Source: Pseudomonas silvicola (GTDB lineage: Bacteria > Pseudomonadota > Gammaproteobacteria > Pseudomonadales > Pseudomonadaceae). From it: a stretch of 64,000 bases of DNA. This document shows, in pieces, positions 29,568 to 39,960 of the stretch (positions are counted from its first letter, which is position 1; each line of letters begins with the position of its first letter). Location of the stretch: the NCBI RefSeq assembly GCF_026651855.1, contig NZ_CP093280.1, positions 1,652,001 through 1,716,000 on the forward strand, in the 5' to 3' direction. The notes beneath the pieces were generated by a model. It did not search any database. It saw only the letters and a program-made list of their open reading frames with translations, and was not told the origin of the DNA. The position numbers were made by a program, and so were the translations under genes.

Positions 29568-29574
29568 AGCACCC

Positions 29575-30363
29575 ATGCGATTTCTTCTCTGGTTGAGCGC
29601 CATCTTCTGGGCATCCAGCGCCCTGGCGGACACCACGGCCACCCTCGACAGCCCCGTGGGTGGCTGGCGTTATTTCGGCCTGCTCGACCGCACCGAGAAC
29701 CCGCGCGTGGCCTATCCCACGCCGCCCATCGACCGTGGTATCCAGCGCAACCGCAGCATGATCGAGGGCCAGATCAAGGCCACTTCAGCCGTGCGCCAGC
29801 CCCACACCCTGGCCGTGAACGGCAACGCCCTGAGTCTGTATACCGACGAACAAGGCCGCTTCGCCCGGCCCTACGCCTTCGGGGCGGGCTCCAACAGCGT
29901 CGAGGTGCGCAGCAGCGAAGGCAAGTCGCTCAAGCGCGTGCAATTCTACGAAGCCAACGACCAGCGCACGCCCGCACGCATTCGCATCTTCCTGGCCTGG
30001 GATGACCCCAAGGCCGAACTCGACCTGCACATCATCACCCCCGACGGCCAGCACGCCTTCTACGCCAACCCGGTATTGAGCAACGGCGGGGGCCTGGACA
30101 CCGACAGCGTCGACGGGCCCGGCCCGGAGATGTTCACCATGACCGCGCCGATGCACGGCACTTATCTGGTCTACGTCAACTACTGGGGCAACTACAGTAA
30201 TGGCGGCTATAACTTCGAGGAGCGCGGCAACCAGAACGAGGTGATCACCTCGCAGATCAACCTGGTGCTCAACGAAAACACCGTCAATGAAAAACGCGAG
30301 AGCTTCATCGTGCCCTTGCGCGCCATCGGCGACCTGCTGCTGGTCAAGACCTTCACTTATTGA
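29575..30363 (+). CDS. magA: MagA-like DUF2135 periplasmic protein (YfaP family)
   Basis: First gene of the alpha-2-macroglobulin operon. The 262-residue protein has signal peptide MRFLLWLSAIFWASSALA, the shared start LDSPVGGWRYF, an N-terminal beta-sandwich-like region (HTLAVNGNALSLYTDEQGRF), and a DUF2135 core: FLAWDDPKAELDLHIITPDG, GPGPEMFTM, HGTYLVYVNYWG. It is related to the last gene of the operon (38949), so the operon is bracketed by paralogues. DUF2135 proteins accompany MagD/YfaS; their exact function is unknown. Confidence 0.86.
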   Translation: MRFLLWLSAIFWASSALADTTATLDSPVGGWRYFGLLDRTENPRVAYPTPPIDRGIQRNRSMIEGQIKATSAVRQPHTLAVNGNALSLYTDEQGRFARPYAFGAGSNSVEVRSSEGKSLKRVQFYEANDQRTPARIRIFLAWDDPKAELDLHIITPDGQHAFYANPVLSNGGGLDTDSVDGPGPEMFTMTAPMHGTYLVYVNYWGNYSNGGYNFEERGNQNEVITSQINLVLNENTVNEKRESFIVPLRAIGDLLLVKTFTY

Positions 30364-30375
30364 ACCCTGCACCGC

Positions 30376-32124
30376 ATGGATGAATCGGGCTTTGCGAACA
30401 TGAGCGAAAACACCGCTGTACCGGCCGCCACACCCGCGGCGCCGTCACCTTCCAGCACCGGCAAGCGCCGCAACCTGCTGCTGGCCGCCGGCCTGTGCCT
30501 AGTGGCCGCGGTAGCGGGCGGCATGGGCTGGTTCCTGCACAAGCCCGCCTTGCCGGCCGTGGCCCTGGCCATGGACAAGTTCGGCCTCAGCCGCCCTGAT
30601 GCGCTGCTGGAGACCCGGTCCCTCAGCCAGTTGCCCCGCGACCTGCTGAGCGTGCCGTTCCTGCGCGACACCCTCACCGAGGATTTCGTCTTCTACTACG
30701 AAACCCACGGTGACCGCCTGGGCCTGATCGGCAGCTTGCGGCGCATCATCTACGAGCATGACCTGAAGCTGCAGGACAACCTCATCGAAGCGCTGTTCGA
30801 CCAGCCCGCCGACGTGGCCCTGTGGCGCGGCGCCGATGGCCGCCTCAAGGACTTCCTGCTGGTGATGGACCGTGGCGGCCTGGCCAGACTGCTGGAGCCA
30901 CTGGCCCATGTCGCGCTGGACGATCAGCAACTGAGCAAGGTCGGTGAGTTGAAAGTGGCAGGGGAGGCTATCCCGCTTTACCGCCTGAGCTACAACGCCA
31001 CCAGGTCGTTGCTGTTCGCCTCCCGTGGCGACAAGCTGGTGGTGTTGTCCAACCCCGACAAGCTTTACGAACACGCCGATGACAGCGAAGTGGCGCAGGG
31101 CGCGGTGTCGACCCAGGCCCTGGCCGCGCTGTTGAGCGGCAACCAGCTGTTCCCCGAGGCATTTGGCCTGAAACCGCGTGACGGCGGAATCAAACAGCGT
31201 ATTTCCATCGGTTCCAGCGTGCTTGCCATGGGCTACCAGCGCTTCATACCCACCTTCGCCGGTGTGCGCCTGGACATGGACGACAAGGGCTGGCACAGCT
31301 ACCTCGCGCTGGATGAAACGGCAAGCGGCGCGGACCTGAATTTCGCCCCCGTGTGGCAAGCCATGCCGGTTGGCGCCAGTGCCTGTGTGGCGCTGCCTCT
31401 GGCTGCCGAACAGCAACAGCCCTTGCTGGTGAAACTGGGCGCCGACGAACAGGCCGCCAAGGCCCTGACCGGCCACATGACCGGCGCGGCAGGCCTGTGC
31501 TGGTACCCGGACTCCAAGCTCTATACGCCATTGCTGGTAGCCGGCCTCGACACTGCGGACGGCGGCAAGCTGGACGCAGACCTGGGCAACCTGTTCGGCT
31601 CCATGGTAGGGGCGTGGGAAAGCAAGGTACCTGGCGGCAAGTTCGCGGTCAGCGAGCAGGCGCCAGCCGACGGCCATCAATGGCAACGGCAGGTGAGTTC
31701 CAACTTCGGCCAATACCGCAACCGCGAGGCCGAGAAGCCTGACAGCATCACCGGCAAGGGCTTTTTCAAGATCAGCCTGGCGCGCCATGGCTCGACCCTG
31801 CTGTTCTCGCTGGACGACAAGCTGGTGGACAAGGCCGTTGCCACCCTGGACAAGCACTTCGCGCCGCTGGCCGATGTAGCGCCCAAGGATGCCCTGATGT
31901 CCGTGTACCTGGGGCCTGAATCCCTGGCACAGCTGATGCAACAGGAAACACTCGATAGCCTGCCCCAGGACATGGAGCCGGTGTTTCGCAATGCCGCCCA
32001 GACCCACCTGATCCCCAAACTGCAGAAGTTGGCTGGCTATGGCAAATACGCGCTGACCTTGCCCGAGGGCAGTGAGCCGGATGGGCACTGGCAGTGGCTA
32101 CCCTTGCAATGGCGTGCCCTGTGA
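30376..32124 (+). CDS. magB: MagB-like DUF2138 membrane-anchored periplasmic protein (YfaA family)
   Basis: A 582-residue protein with a cytoplasmic N-terminus, a single anchor helix ([21 protein letters not shown], about 33–53), and a large periplasmic domain with repeated modules ([33 protein letters not shown]). DUF2138 members occur only with alpha-2-macroglobulin genes. Start 30376 is 12 bases after magA; ATG 30400 (MSENTAV) is equally possible and neither has a strong SD. Its stop overlaps the start region of the DUF1175 gene. Confidence 0.82.
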   Translation: MDESGFANMSENTAVPAATPAAPSPSSTGKRRNLLLAAGLCLVAAVAGGMGWFLHKPALPAVALAMDKFGLSRPDALLETRSLSQLPRDLLSVPFLRDTLTEDFVFYYETHGDRLGLIGSLRRIIYEHDLKLQDNLIEALFDQPADVALWRGADGRLKDFLLVMDRGGLARLLEPLAHVALDDQQLSKVGELKVAGEAIPLYRLSYNATRSLLFASRGDKLVVLSNPDKLYEHADDSEVAQGAVSTQALAALLSGNQLFPEAFGLKPRDGGIKQRISIGSSVLAMGYQRFIPTFAGVRLDMDDKGWHSYLALDETASGADLNFAPVWQAMPVGASACVALPLAAEQQQPLLVKLGADEQAAKALTGHMTGAAGLCWYPDSKLYTPLLVAGLDTADGGKLDADLGNLFGSMVGAWESKVPGGKFAVSEQAPADGHQWQRQVSSNFGQYRNREAEKPDSITGKGFFKISLARHGSTLLFSLDDKLVDKAVATLDKHFAPLADVAPKDALMSVYLGPESLAQLMQQETLDSLPQDMEPVFRNAAQTHLIPKLQKLAGYGKYALTLPEGSEPDGHWQWLPLQWRAL

Positions 32125-32750
32125 AATCATTCGTCCTGGGCATGGCCGCGCTGCTGTTCAGCGTTCGGCTGCTGGCCGCGCCCATACCGGCGCTGGATGC
32201 CGAACAGAGTCAGGTGTTCCGCGCCTGGTTCGTGCGTATCGCCCAGGAACAACTGACCCAGGGCCCCAGCCCGCGCTGGTACCAACAGGACTGCGCGGGC
32301 CTGGTGCGGTTCGCCGCCAATGAAGCGCTCAAGGTTCACGATGACAAGTGGTTGCGCGCCAACGGCCTGTCCAACCGCTATCTGCCGCCAGAGCTGGCGC
32401 TCACGGATGCCCAGCGCAGCCTGGCCCAGCAGTGGCAGCAGGGCGGCGGCCAGGTCGGCCCCTACGTCAATGCCATCAAGCTGGTTCAGTTCAACAGCCG
32501 CCTGGTAGGCCGTGACATCAACCAGGCTCGCCCTGGCGACCTGATGTTCTTCGACCAGGGTGACGACCAGCACCTGATGATCTGGATGGGCCGTTACATC
32601 GCCTATCACACCGGCACCACCACCCCCACCGACAACGGCATGCGCTCGGCAAGCGTGCAGCAACTCATGACATGGAAGGACACCCGATGGATACCCGACG
32701 CAGCCAACCCGAATTTCATCGGTGTGTATCGGCTCAATTTCCTGCGATGA
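32109..32750 (+). CDS. magC: MagC-like DUF1175 protein (YfaT family)
   Basis: A 213-residue exported protein. The signal sequence [19 protein letters not shown] is followed by [28 protein letters not shown] and [16 protein letters not shown]. This Cys … PGDL … H order is that of NlpC/P60-type papain-like amidases, suggesting peptidoglycan-related hydrolase ancestry. GTG 32121, giving a GTGA overlap with magB, is an alternative start. The stop overlaps magD by four bases. Confidence 0.83.
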   Translation: MACPVKSFVLGMAALLFSVRLLAAPIPALDAEQSQVFRAWFVRIAQEQLTQGPSPRWYQQDCAGLVRFAANEALKVHDDKWLRANGLSNRYLPPELALTDAQRSLAQQWQQGGGQVGPYVNAIKLVQFNSRLVGRDINQARPGDLMFFDQGDDQHLMIWMGRYIAYHTGTTTPTDNGMRSASVQQLMTWKDTRWIPDAANPNFIGVYRLNFLR

Positions 32751-35700
32751 GCCGCGCGCTGGTGGTGCGCCTGTGCCTGTGGCTGCTGTGCCTGCTGGCG
32801 CCCGTGGGCCTGGTGCGCGCCGAAGACTCGGTGCCGGCCAGCGACTACGCGCCCCTGGCGGGCGAAAGCTTTTTTCTGCTGGCCGACAGCAGTTTCGCCA
32901 CCGATGAGCAGGCCATGGTGCGCCTGGAGGCACCGGGGCGTGATTACCGTCGGTTCCGCATGGAGCCCTACGGTGGCGCTGACATTCGCGTCTACCGCAT
33001 CGACCAGCCGCTGGAATTCCTCAAGCGGCAGAAGAACCTGCATCGGGTGGTCAGCGAAGGCCAGTTCAAGGGTGAGGGGCTGTCCAACACCCTGGCGTAC
33101 CTGTGGGATAATTGGTACCGCAAGTCCCGGCGCGTGATGCAGCGGGCGTTTTCCTACGAGTCGCGCAAGGAAGTGACTGAACAGGTGCCGGAACTGAAGA
33201 TGGGCAATACCATCGCCGCACCCACCCAGTACGATGCCCAGCCCCAGTACGCGCCCATTCCCGGCCTGCCGCTGGTGACCCAGTTCCGCTACCCGCTGTG
33301 GCAAGCCAAGCCGATCCAACCGCCCAAGGGCGTCGACCTGGCGGGCTCCTCCAGCGAGTTCATCAGTGTCGCCCCTGGCAACGTCTACATTCCCCTGGGC
33401 AAGCTGAAGCCCGGCCTGTACCTGGTGGAAGCGCTGATCGGCAAGTACCGCGCCACCACCGTGGTGTTCGTCTCCAATACCGTGGCCGTGAGCAAGATCG
33501 CCGGCGACGAACTGCTGGTGTGGGCCGCGCGCAAGCATGAAGGCAGCTCGGTACCCAAGGTGAAAGTGCTCTGGACCGACGGCCTGGGCGTGATGAGCAG
33601 TGGCGAGACCGACAACGACGGCTTGCTGCGCCTCAAGCACGTCAGCCCCGAGCGTTCCTTTGTCATTGGCGAAGACGCCGAGGGCGGGGTGTTCGTCTCG
33701 GAGAACTTCTACTACGACAGCGAAATCTACGACACCAAGCTCTATGCCTTCACCGACCGGCCGCTGTACCGGCCTGGCGACTGGGTGTCGATGAAAATAG
33801 TGGGGCGTGAATTCAAGAACGCCCGCGACTCGGTCAACCCCGCGGCTGGTGCCGTGCACGTCAGCGTCATCGATGCCACGGGTACCACCCTGCAAGGCAT
33901 GGACCTGAACCTGGACGCCAAGGCCGGTACCCAGGGCCGCTTCCAGTTGCCCGACAATGCCGTGGCCGGGGGGTACGAGTTGCGCTTCACTTACCGCGAC
34001 CAGACCTACAGCAGTGCCTTCCGGGTAGCCGAATACATCAAGCCGCACTTCGAGATTTCCCTCGACCTCGCCAAGCAGGACTTCCGTACCCATGAACCAG
34101 TCAAGGGCAAACTGTTGCTCATGTACCCCGACGGCAAGCCGGTGGCCAACGCCAAGCTCACCCTCAGCCTGCGCGCCCAGCAATTGTCGATGGTGGAAAA
34201 CGAGCTGCAGTACCTGGGCCAGTTCCCGGTGGAACTCACCAGCACTGAACTGACCACCGATGCCAAGGGCTACGCGAGCATCGAGCTGCCGGCGGCTGAA
34301 AAGCCCAGCCGCTACATGCTCACCGTGTTCGCCAGCGACGGCGCCGCGTACCGGGTCAAGACCACCAAGGAAATCCTCATCGAGCGGGGGGCCGCCCAGT
34401 ATCAGCTCGGTGCCCCCGAGCGCTTCAGCGCCGTGGGTGACAAGGTCGCGTTCAGTTACCAGAGCGAGCAGCCGACTCCGGTCAAACCCGCGGCCTACAC
34501 CTGGGTACGCCTGGAAGACCAGACCACCGGCGGCGCCAAGCTGGGGGCGGCGGACAAGGGCTTCACCGTTGCCTTCGACCGGCCCGGCACCTACAACCTC
34601 AGCCTCGTCGACGAACACCAGCGCATCCTTGGCGCCACCGGCCATTCGGTGACTGGCGACGGCGTCAAGGCAGTGCCGGGTACCGTGGAGATCACCCTCG
34701 ACAAGGCCGAGTACAAGGCGGGCGACGAAGCCTTGGCGCTGATCACGTTCCCCGAGCCTGTCAGTGATGCCTTGCTGTCGCTCGAGCGTGACAAGGTCGA
34801 GGCCACCGCGCTGCTGACCAAGGGCGGCGACTGGCTGAAAATCGATACCCTCAGCCCCACCCAATACCGCGTGCACATCCCGGTGAAGGATACCTTCGCG
34901 CCCAACCTGACCTTCTCGGTGCTGTACACCAAAGGCGGCGAATACAGCTTCCAGAACGCTGGCATCAAGGTCATGCAGCCGCAGATCGACATTGCCATCG
35001 CGACCGACAAGGACCACTACCAGCCCGGCGAGACCGTTACCGTCGATCTCAGCACCCAGTTCGTCGGAAAGGCCATTCCCGCACACCTGACCGTCAGCGT
35101 CGTCGACGAAATGGTCTATGCCTTGCAACCGGAAATCGCCCCTGGCATTGACCAGTTCTTCTATCACCCACGGCGCAACAATGTGCGCACCAGCGCCAGC
35201 CTGTCGTTCATCAGCTACGACGTCGCCCTGCCGGGCAGCCCCACGGCACCTGGCAAGGCCAACCGCAGCGAGCGTGGCGTGAAGGTGCTGGAGCGCCCGC
35301 GCCGCGAAGACGTCGACACCGCTGCCTGGCAGCCGGAGTTGGTCAGCGACGCCAGCGGCAAGGCGCGCTTCACCTTCCGCATGCCCGACTCCCTGACCCG
35401 CTGGCGCATCACCGCACGGGCCATCGCCGATGACGGCCAGGTGGGGCAGAAAAAGCAGTTCATCCGTTCCGAAAAGCCCCTTTACCTGAAATGGAGCGGC
35501 CCAACGCGCTTCCGCGCAGGTGACAAGCCTGACCTGGGGGTGTTCGCCTTCAGCCAGGCAGAACAGGTGGTCAAGGCTGAACTGGTTATCCACGACGCCG
35601 GCCAAGAACAACGCCTGCCCCTGACCCTCACCCCAGGCATCAATTACATTCCCTTGCCTGGCGAGGCGCTGCAACTGGCCTTGGGAACGACCAACCTGAC

Positions 35701-37306
35701 GGCCGAGATCCAACAGGATGGCAAAACCCAGGACGCCCTGGCCATCGACCTGAAAACCGTCGCCGACGGTTGGCAGACCGTTCACACCCAGGCCCTGGAC
35801 GTTACTGCTGGCGACATCCCCCTGTCGTTGCCCATCGATGCCAGCAACCTGCGCCTGCGCCTGGACGACAGCCCGCAAGCCCTGTTCCGCGCCAGCCTCG
35901 ATGACCTGCTCGAGTACCCGTGGGGCGGTGTCGAACAGACGGCCAGCCAACTGTTGCCGTTGACCATCGCTTACCCGGCCATGACCGCCGACCCCGGTGT
36001 GCGTGACCGCCTGCGGCTCATTCTGCAGAACAGCCGCCTGCGCCTGGTGCAGATGGCCGGGCCCGAAGCGGCGTTCACCTGGTGGGGCGAAGACCGTGCG
36101 CCCGATGCCTTCCTGACCGCATACGCCTATTACGCCGACTGGCATGCCAGCAAGGCCTTGGGTCTGACCCTGCCGCCAGAGCATTGGCAGCGAGTAATGG
36201 ACGTGTATGCCAAACAGGCGGCCAGCACCCCCTTGCTGCAACGGGCGCTGATCCTGTCGTTTGCCCGCGAGATGCAATTGCCGGTCAACACCCTGCTCAG
36301 TGGCCTGATGGCCGACCTCGCCAAGGCTGGCCCGGGGGCCAACGCCAACCTGATGGACGATGGCGAAGACAGCGTGGTCATGGACGCCCCCGAGTCAGCC
36401 CTGGGCCTGGCCAGTGCGCGCGTATTGACCGCAGCCCTGGCGCAACAGGCCAAGGTCACCCAACCGCCGGCCTTCGCCAGCGGCCTGGAAGAGGCTCGCC
36501 AACGGGTTGCCACCAGTGGCCAGCCGTTCGCCGCGGCCTTGGACCTGTCGTTAAAACCTGCCACTGCCGACCAGGTCCGCGACCTGCTGCAACGCCTGTT
36601 GCCGCAGCAGTCGACCCTTGAGCGCGCGCTGGCTCTGACCTGGCTGCAACGCAGCATCGAACAGGCACCCAAGCCCACTACCTTGGCCCCCGCGGCTGAC
36701 TGGCGGGCGGCACAGGGCGCCACCGGCACTGGCTTCTGGCAGTGGCAGGGCAGTGGCGTACCGGCCGCCCTCAACATCACCGGCACCAGTGAGCGCCCAG
36801 TTCGCGCAGTGCTGACCTTCAACAGCAAGCAGACCGCCCCGGATGACCTGCCGGTGGTGGTCAAGCGCCGGCTGCTGCGCCTGGTTCCCGGGGACCAAGC
36901 CTTCACCTTCAAGCTCGAAGCAGTGGGCAACAAACCTCTGGCCAGCGACAGCCTTTACCTGGATGAGGTGACGGTCAGCACCAAGGGCCAGCCATTGCGC
37001 TATGGCATGCTTGAAGTGCCGCTGCCGCCGGGCGCCGATGTGGAACGCACCACGTGGGGCATCAAGCTGACAGGGCAGGGCGCCACCGACGCCGCACCGC
37101 TGGAAAAGGCCCGCTTCGAACCCGGGCAGATGGCCTACGGGATCGCCGTCGACAGCCTCAGCGGCGAGCTACGCTTCCGCCACCTGGTACGCTTCTCGCA
37201 GAAAGGCCAGTTCACCTTGCCGCCTGTGCGCTACACCCAGCTCTATGCGCCGCAGCACAAGGCCGAAGAGAAGAAGGCAGCGGTTGGCCAGGTTACGGTC
37301 CAGTAA
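32747..37306 (+). CDS. magD: MagD, periplasmic alpha-2-macroglobulin (YfaS type) without thioester
   Basis: A 1519-residue protein with signal peptide ending in VRA, many macroglobulin-like MG domains, and the family core [20 protein letters not shown]. Near residues 1057–1066 it reads [12 protein letters not shown]. Thioester-bearing relatives have GCxEQ here; the Cys is Val, so no covalent trapping is possible, as known for MagD and E. coli YfaS. Bacterial A2Ms are thought to bait and trap invading proteases in the periplasm. The ATG overlaps the magC stop by four bases. Confidence 0.93.
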   Translation: MSRALVVRLCLWLLCLLAPVGLVRAEDSVPASDYAPLAGESFFLLADSSFATDEQAMVRLEAPGRDYRRFRMEPYGGADIRVYRIDQPLEFLKRQKNLHRVVSEGQFKGEGLSNTLAYLWDNWYRKSRRVMQRAFSYESRKEVTEQVPELKMGNTIAAPTQYDAQPQYAPIPGLPLVTQFRYPLWQAKPIQPPKGVDLAGSSSEFISVAPGNVYIPLGKLKPGLYLVEALIGKYRATTVVFVSNTVAVSKIAGDELLVWAARKHEGSSVPKVKVLWTDGLGVMSSGETDNDGLLRLKHVSPERSFVIGEDAEGGVFVSENFYYDSEIYDTKLYAFTDRPLYRPGDWVSMKIVGREFKNARDSVNPAAGAVHVSVIDATGTTLQGMDLNLDAKAGTQGRFQLPDNAVAGGYELRFTYRDQTYSSAFRVAEYIKPHFEISLDLAKQDFRTHEPVKGKLLLMYPDGKPVANAKLTLSLRAQQLSMVENELQYLGQFPVELTSTELTTDAKGYASIELPAAEKPSRYMLTVFASDGAAYRVKTTKEILIERGAAQYQLGAPERFSAVGDKVAFSYQSEQPTPVKPAAYTWVRLEDQTTGGAKLGAADKGFTVAFDRPGTYNLSLVDEHQRILGATGHSVTGDGVKAVPGTVEITLDKAEYKAGDEALALITFPEPVSDALLSLERDKVEATALLTKGGDWLKIDTLSPTQYRVHIPVKDTFAPNLTFSVLYTKGGEYSFQNAGIKVMQPQIDIAIATDKDHYQPGETVTVDLSTQFVGKAIPAHLTVSVVDEMVYALQPEIAPGIDQFFYHPRRNNVRTSASLSFISYDVALPGSPTAPGKANRSERGVKVLERPRREDVDTAAWQPELVSDASGKARFTFRMPDSLTRWRITARAIADDGQVGQKKQFIRSEKPLYLKWSGPTRFRAGDKPDLGVFAFSQAEQVVKAELVIHDAGQEQRLPLTLTPGINYIPLPGEALQLALGTTNLTAEIQQDGKTQDALAIDLKTVADGWQTVHTQALDVTAGDIPLSLPIDASNLRLRLDDSPQALFRASLDDLLEYPWGGVEQTASQLLPLTIAYPAMTADPGVRDRLRLILQNSRLRLVQMAGPEAAFTWWGEDRAPDAFLTAYAYYADWHASKALGLTLPPEHWQRVMDVYAKQAASTPLLQRALILSFAREMQLPVNTLLSGLMADLAKAGPGANANLMDDGEDSVVMDAPESALGLASARVLTAALAQQAKVTQPPAFASGLEEARQRVATSGQPFAAALDLSLKPATADQVRDLLQRLLPQQSTLERALALTWLQRSIEQAPKPTTLAPAADWRAAQGATGTGFWQWQGSGVPAALNITGTSERPVRAVLTFNSKQTAPDDLPVVVKRRLLRLVPGDQAFTFKLEAVGNKPLASDSLYLDEVTVSTKGQPLRYGMLEVPLPPGADVERTTWGIKLTGQGATDAAPLEKARFEPGQMAYGIAVDSLSGELRFRHLVRFSQKGQFTLPPVRYTQLYAPQHKAEEKKAAVGQVTVQ

Positions 37307-37307
37307 C

Positions 37308-38945
37308 ATGAGACGTGCGCTGCTGGGCAGTTTGCTGTGCCTGCTTCCTCTGCTGACCTGGGCAGGGGAGGCGCCTCTGCGCCTGGCCTGGCCCCATGGC
37401 GCAAGGTATGAGCTGGTACAGTTCAGTGAAACCCAGGCCATCGGCCGCGCGCCACTGCCGGCCGACTTGACCACGCCTCTGGGCAGCCTGTGGAAACTGT
37501 TCGTCTATGCCTGGCTGGTGGACACTGACCAGCACGAACCGGCCTATGACTGCCAGGGCCAGGACCGCGACGAAGTCTATTGCTGTACCCCCGGCGGCAC
37601 CATTGCCCGTGACGCGGCGCTGGTGCATTCCTGCGGGCTGTATTTCGACCCGCGGCGTTTGCAGATCGATGTGCAGCAGTGGCATGACTACTGGCACGCC
37701 CGCCAGGCCCCGGCCTGGCTTGCCGACCTCGGCCAACTCCAGCCCGGCACCCGCGTCCCGGTGGCGCAATTGCTCGACAGCCTGCGTACCTTGCCAGCCC
37801 AGGGGCAGGCCCGGCAGTTGTTGCTGGACGTGGTGCTCGACGCTGCCGACGGCCAGGCAGTGGGCAGCCTGGGCGGCCGACTGCGGGTGAAAACCTGGAG
37901 CTGGCTGGCCGACAGCGACCCCAAGGCACGCCAGGGCGGTTTTGCGGGCTGGCTGCAGGATGGCACGCCGATCTGGGTTGGCGGGCGCGGTACCAGCCAG
38001 ATGGTCCTGCGCCATTATGCCGACGTGCTCGGCGCTTTCCTGCCGGCGCCCTGGCCCAGGGACACCGGGCGTTGCGTGGAGGTCGACCTGTTCGCCCGCT
38101 ACCCGCTCAAAAGCGTGCTGACCCCCTCGGGTACCCCAGCACCCCAGGGCATGCTGCAAGGCCGCTACCGCGCTGTATTCGCCAATGGCAACGATCTGGA
38201 TATCGACAGCAGCGGCGACCTGTACCTGCAGCAAGGTGCCCATCTGATCGCTCGCCTTGACCGCGAGGAATACGTTGCCCGGGTGCTGCAACGGGAGGCG
38301 AAAAGCCAGCCCGCCGAAGCGGCCAAGGCACTGGCCGTGGCGATTCGCACCTACCTGCTGCAGAACGCCGGGCGCAATGGCGATTGCCTGAGCATCGACG
38401 ATAGCAGCAGCCGCCAGCGCGTCGCCCCGCGTGCCGCCACGGTCGACACCCGGCGCATCGTCGCGTGGACCAGCGACCTGGTGCTGGCCGGCAGCCCGGT
38501 CACCTACCACTCCGATACCCCCGGGCCGGACAAGCTGTCCTGGGCCCAGGCCGTGCAGCAAGCCCGTGATGGCCTGCGTTACGATGTCATTCTGCAGCGC
38601 GCCTACCCTCGTGCAAGCCTGAGCCGCTGGGACAACCCGGTCGCCTCCTGCGAAGCGCTACCCGCCGCCCAGGAGTGGTTGCAGAGCCAGAAACGCCAGT
38701 GGCGACCGGCCCTGGACAACGAAGTGGGCTACAACGAACTCAACACCTTTGCCGTGTGCCGCCTGGCCTACGGCCGCCCCTACGTGGACCGCGAACGCCA
38801 GCGTATCTACGTGCGCGGCGTCCTCACCCTGCAAGACCGCCTGGACCTGACCCATGAATACCTGCACCTGGCCTTCGAGGCCCACCCCAATGGCCAGGAT
38901 GAAACCTACATCGAAGGGCTCGCCCGCCACCTGCTTCTGGACTAG
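37308..38945 (+). CDS. magE: MagE-like DUF2300 protein (YfaQ family) with SxxK and SpoIID-like regions
   Basis: A 545-residue exported protein (MRRALLGSLLCLLPLLTWAGE). The first half has TPLGSLWKLFVYAWLVD with an SxxK pattern (S60–K63), and VKTWSW further on, reminiscent of penicillin-binding or beta-lactamase folds, with a Cys-rich segment YDCQGQ…VYCC. The second half (from about residue 319) has EEYVARVLQRE…AKALAVAIRTYLL, resembling SpoIID/LytB cell-wall proteins. The catalytic competence of either half is uncertain. Only one base separates it from magD. Confidence 0.82.
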   Translation: MRRALLGSLLCLLPLLTWAGEAPLRLAWPHGARYELVQFSETQAIGRAPLPADLTTPLGSLWKLFVYAWLVDTDQHEPAYDCQGQDRDEVYCCTPGGTIARDAALVHSCGLYFDPRRLQIDVQQWHDYWHARQAPAWLADLGQLQPGTRVPVAQLLDSLRTLPAQGQARQLLLDVVLDAADGQAVGSLGGRLRVKTWSWLADSDPKARQGGFAGWLQDGTPIWVGGRGTSQMVLRHYADVLGAFLPAPWPRDTGRCVEVDLFARYPLKSVLTPSGTPAPQGMLQGRYRAVFANGNDLDIDSSGDLYLQQGAHLIARLDREEYVARVLQREAKSQPAEAAKALAVAIRTYLLQNAGRNGDCLSIDDSSSRQRVAPRAATVDTRRIVAWTSDLVLAGSPVTYHSDTPGPDKLSWAQAVQQARDGLRYDVILQRAYPRASLSRWDNPVASCEALPAAQEWLQSQKRQWRPALDNEVGYNELNTFAVCRLAYGRPYVDRERQRIYVRGVLTLQDRLDLTHEYLHLAFEAHPNGQDETYIEGLARHLLLD

Positions 38946-38948
38946 GCC

Positions 38949-39764
38949 ATGACGCCGCGTACCTGTACTACCGCCCTGTTCCTCAGCGCCTTGCTGACGT
39001 TGCCGACCGCCCGCGGCGACAACCCCGTCAGCCTTGATACCCCCATCGGCGGCTGGCGCAGCGCTACCCCGGAAGGCGAGCACTTTCGCCAGACCGTCAA
39101 TTACCCGGCCTCCTCGGTGAACACCCCCGCCGACCAGGCCGACACGGCGCGCATCATGGGGGCCATCAAGGGCATGCCCAAAAGTGCGGACCAGCCTGGC
39201 AAAGTCATCGTCAACGGCGTCGCCATGCCGCTGAAACTCGACGGCAACGGCCACTTCGACCGCCCGTTCTCGTTCCCCAGCGGCACCAACAGCGTTGAAA
39301 TCCGCAGCCCTGACGGCCAGCAGAAACGCCGCGTGCAGTTCCTCAACACCGGCAGCGCCAGCCCCGCCAAACTGCGCATCCTGCTGTCATGGGACAGCGA
39401 CAACACCGACCTGGACTTGCACGTCATCACCCCTGACGGCGCACACATCTGGTACGGCGACCGCACCGCCCCCAACGGCGCGGCACTGGACGTGGACGTC
39501 ACCACCGGCTACGGCCCGGAGATCTTCGCCATGCCCGCGCCGCAAAAGGGCCAGTACCTCATCTACGTCAACTACTTCGGGGGCGGTTACCGCAGCGATG
39601 GCGACGACAGCGGCGGCCAGGCAAACCCGGTCAAGCCCCTGACCACCGCACAGATCACCCTCATCACCGAGGAGGGAACCCCCAGCGAAAAAATGGAAAC
39701 CTTCCTGGTCCCCATGCGCGCCCCGGGCGAGCTGACGCTGGTGCACAGGTTCAGTTACCCCTGA
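38949..39764 (+). CDS. magF: MagF-like second DUF2135 protein
   Basis: A 271-residue exported protein paralogous to the first gene of the operon: LDTPIGGWRSAT, GKVIVNGVAMPLKLDGNGHF, LLSWDSDNTDLDLHVITPDG, GPEIFAMPAPQKGQYLIYVNYFGG. Signal peptide MTPRTCTTALFLSALLTLPTARG. It begins three bases after the DUF2300 stop, so it is the sixth gene of the operon. The two DUF2135 proteins probably contact the same complex; their function is unknown. Confidence 0.85.
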   Translation: MTPRTCTTALFLSALLTLPTARGDNPVSLDTPIGGWRSATPEGEHFRQTVNYPASSVNTPADQADTARIMGAIKGMPKSADQPGKVIVNGVAMPLKLDGNGHFDRPFSFPSGTNSVEIRSPDGQQKRRVQFLNTGSASPAKLRILLSWDSDNTDLDLHVITPDGAHIWYGDRTAPNGAALDVDVTTGYGPEIFAMPAPQKGQYLIYVNYFGGGYRSDGDDSGGQANPVKPLTTAQITLITEEGTPSEKMETFLVPMRAPGELTLVHRFSYP

Positions 39765-39793
39765 GCCCGCTGACCGCCTGTAGCGGTGGGATT

Positions 39794-39813
39794 GTGGGAG
39801 CCCGGCTTGCCAG
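39794..39813 (+). repeat. Degenerate REP-like half element
   Basis: GTGGGAGCCCGGCTTGCCAG resembles one arm of the GTGGGAGCGGGCTTGCC intergenic repeats common in the P. putida group. The partner arm is not clear. It lies just after the mag operon. Confidence 0.35.
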
Positions 39814-39902
39814 TGAAAAGGGCGGGGTGGTCCGCCCGGAGCAATGCGGCGCTGCCTGGTCGCGTATGGGAGCCCCCCGGAAACGGGAGCTTGGGCGCTG
39901 GT

Positions 39903-39938
39903 ACCGTACAAGTAACCGTACAAGTAACCGTACAAGTA
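39903..39938 (+). repeat. Three tandem 12-bp repeats upstream of the Fic gene
   Basis: ACCGTACAAGTA occurs three times head to tail without a gap, ending 22 bases before the Fic ATG at 39961. Each unit contains the half-palindrome GTAC. A further GGTGTACC follows at 39943–39950. The spacing (about one helical turn plus) suits cooperative binding of a regulator on one DNA face. There are no spacers, so it is not CRISPR. Confidence 0.85.
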
Positions 39939-39960
39939 GATCGGTGTACCATTGCGGCTA

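Noticed and set aside
32606-36277. Very long open frame on the minus strand opposite the macroglobulin gene
   Set aside because: It is antisense to magD, with Gly/His/Val-rich, domain-free translation; high G+C codon bias keeps the frame open.
39903-39938. CRISPR-like array
   Set aside because: The repeats are 12 bp and directly adjacent, with no spacers or cas genes.
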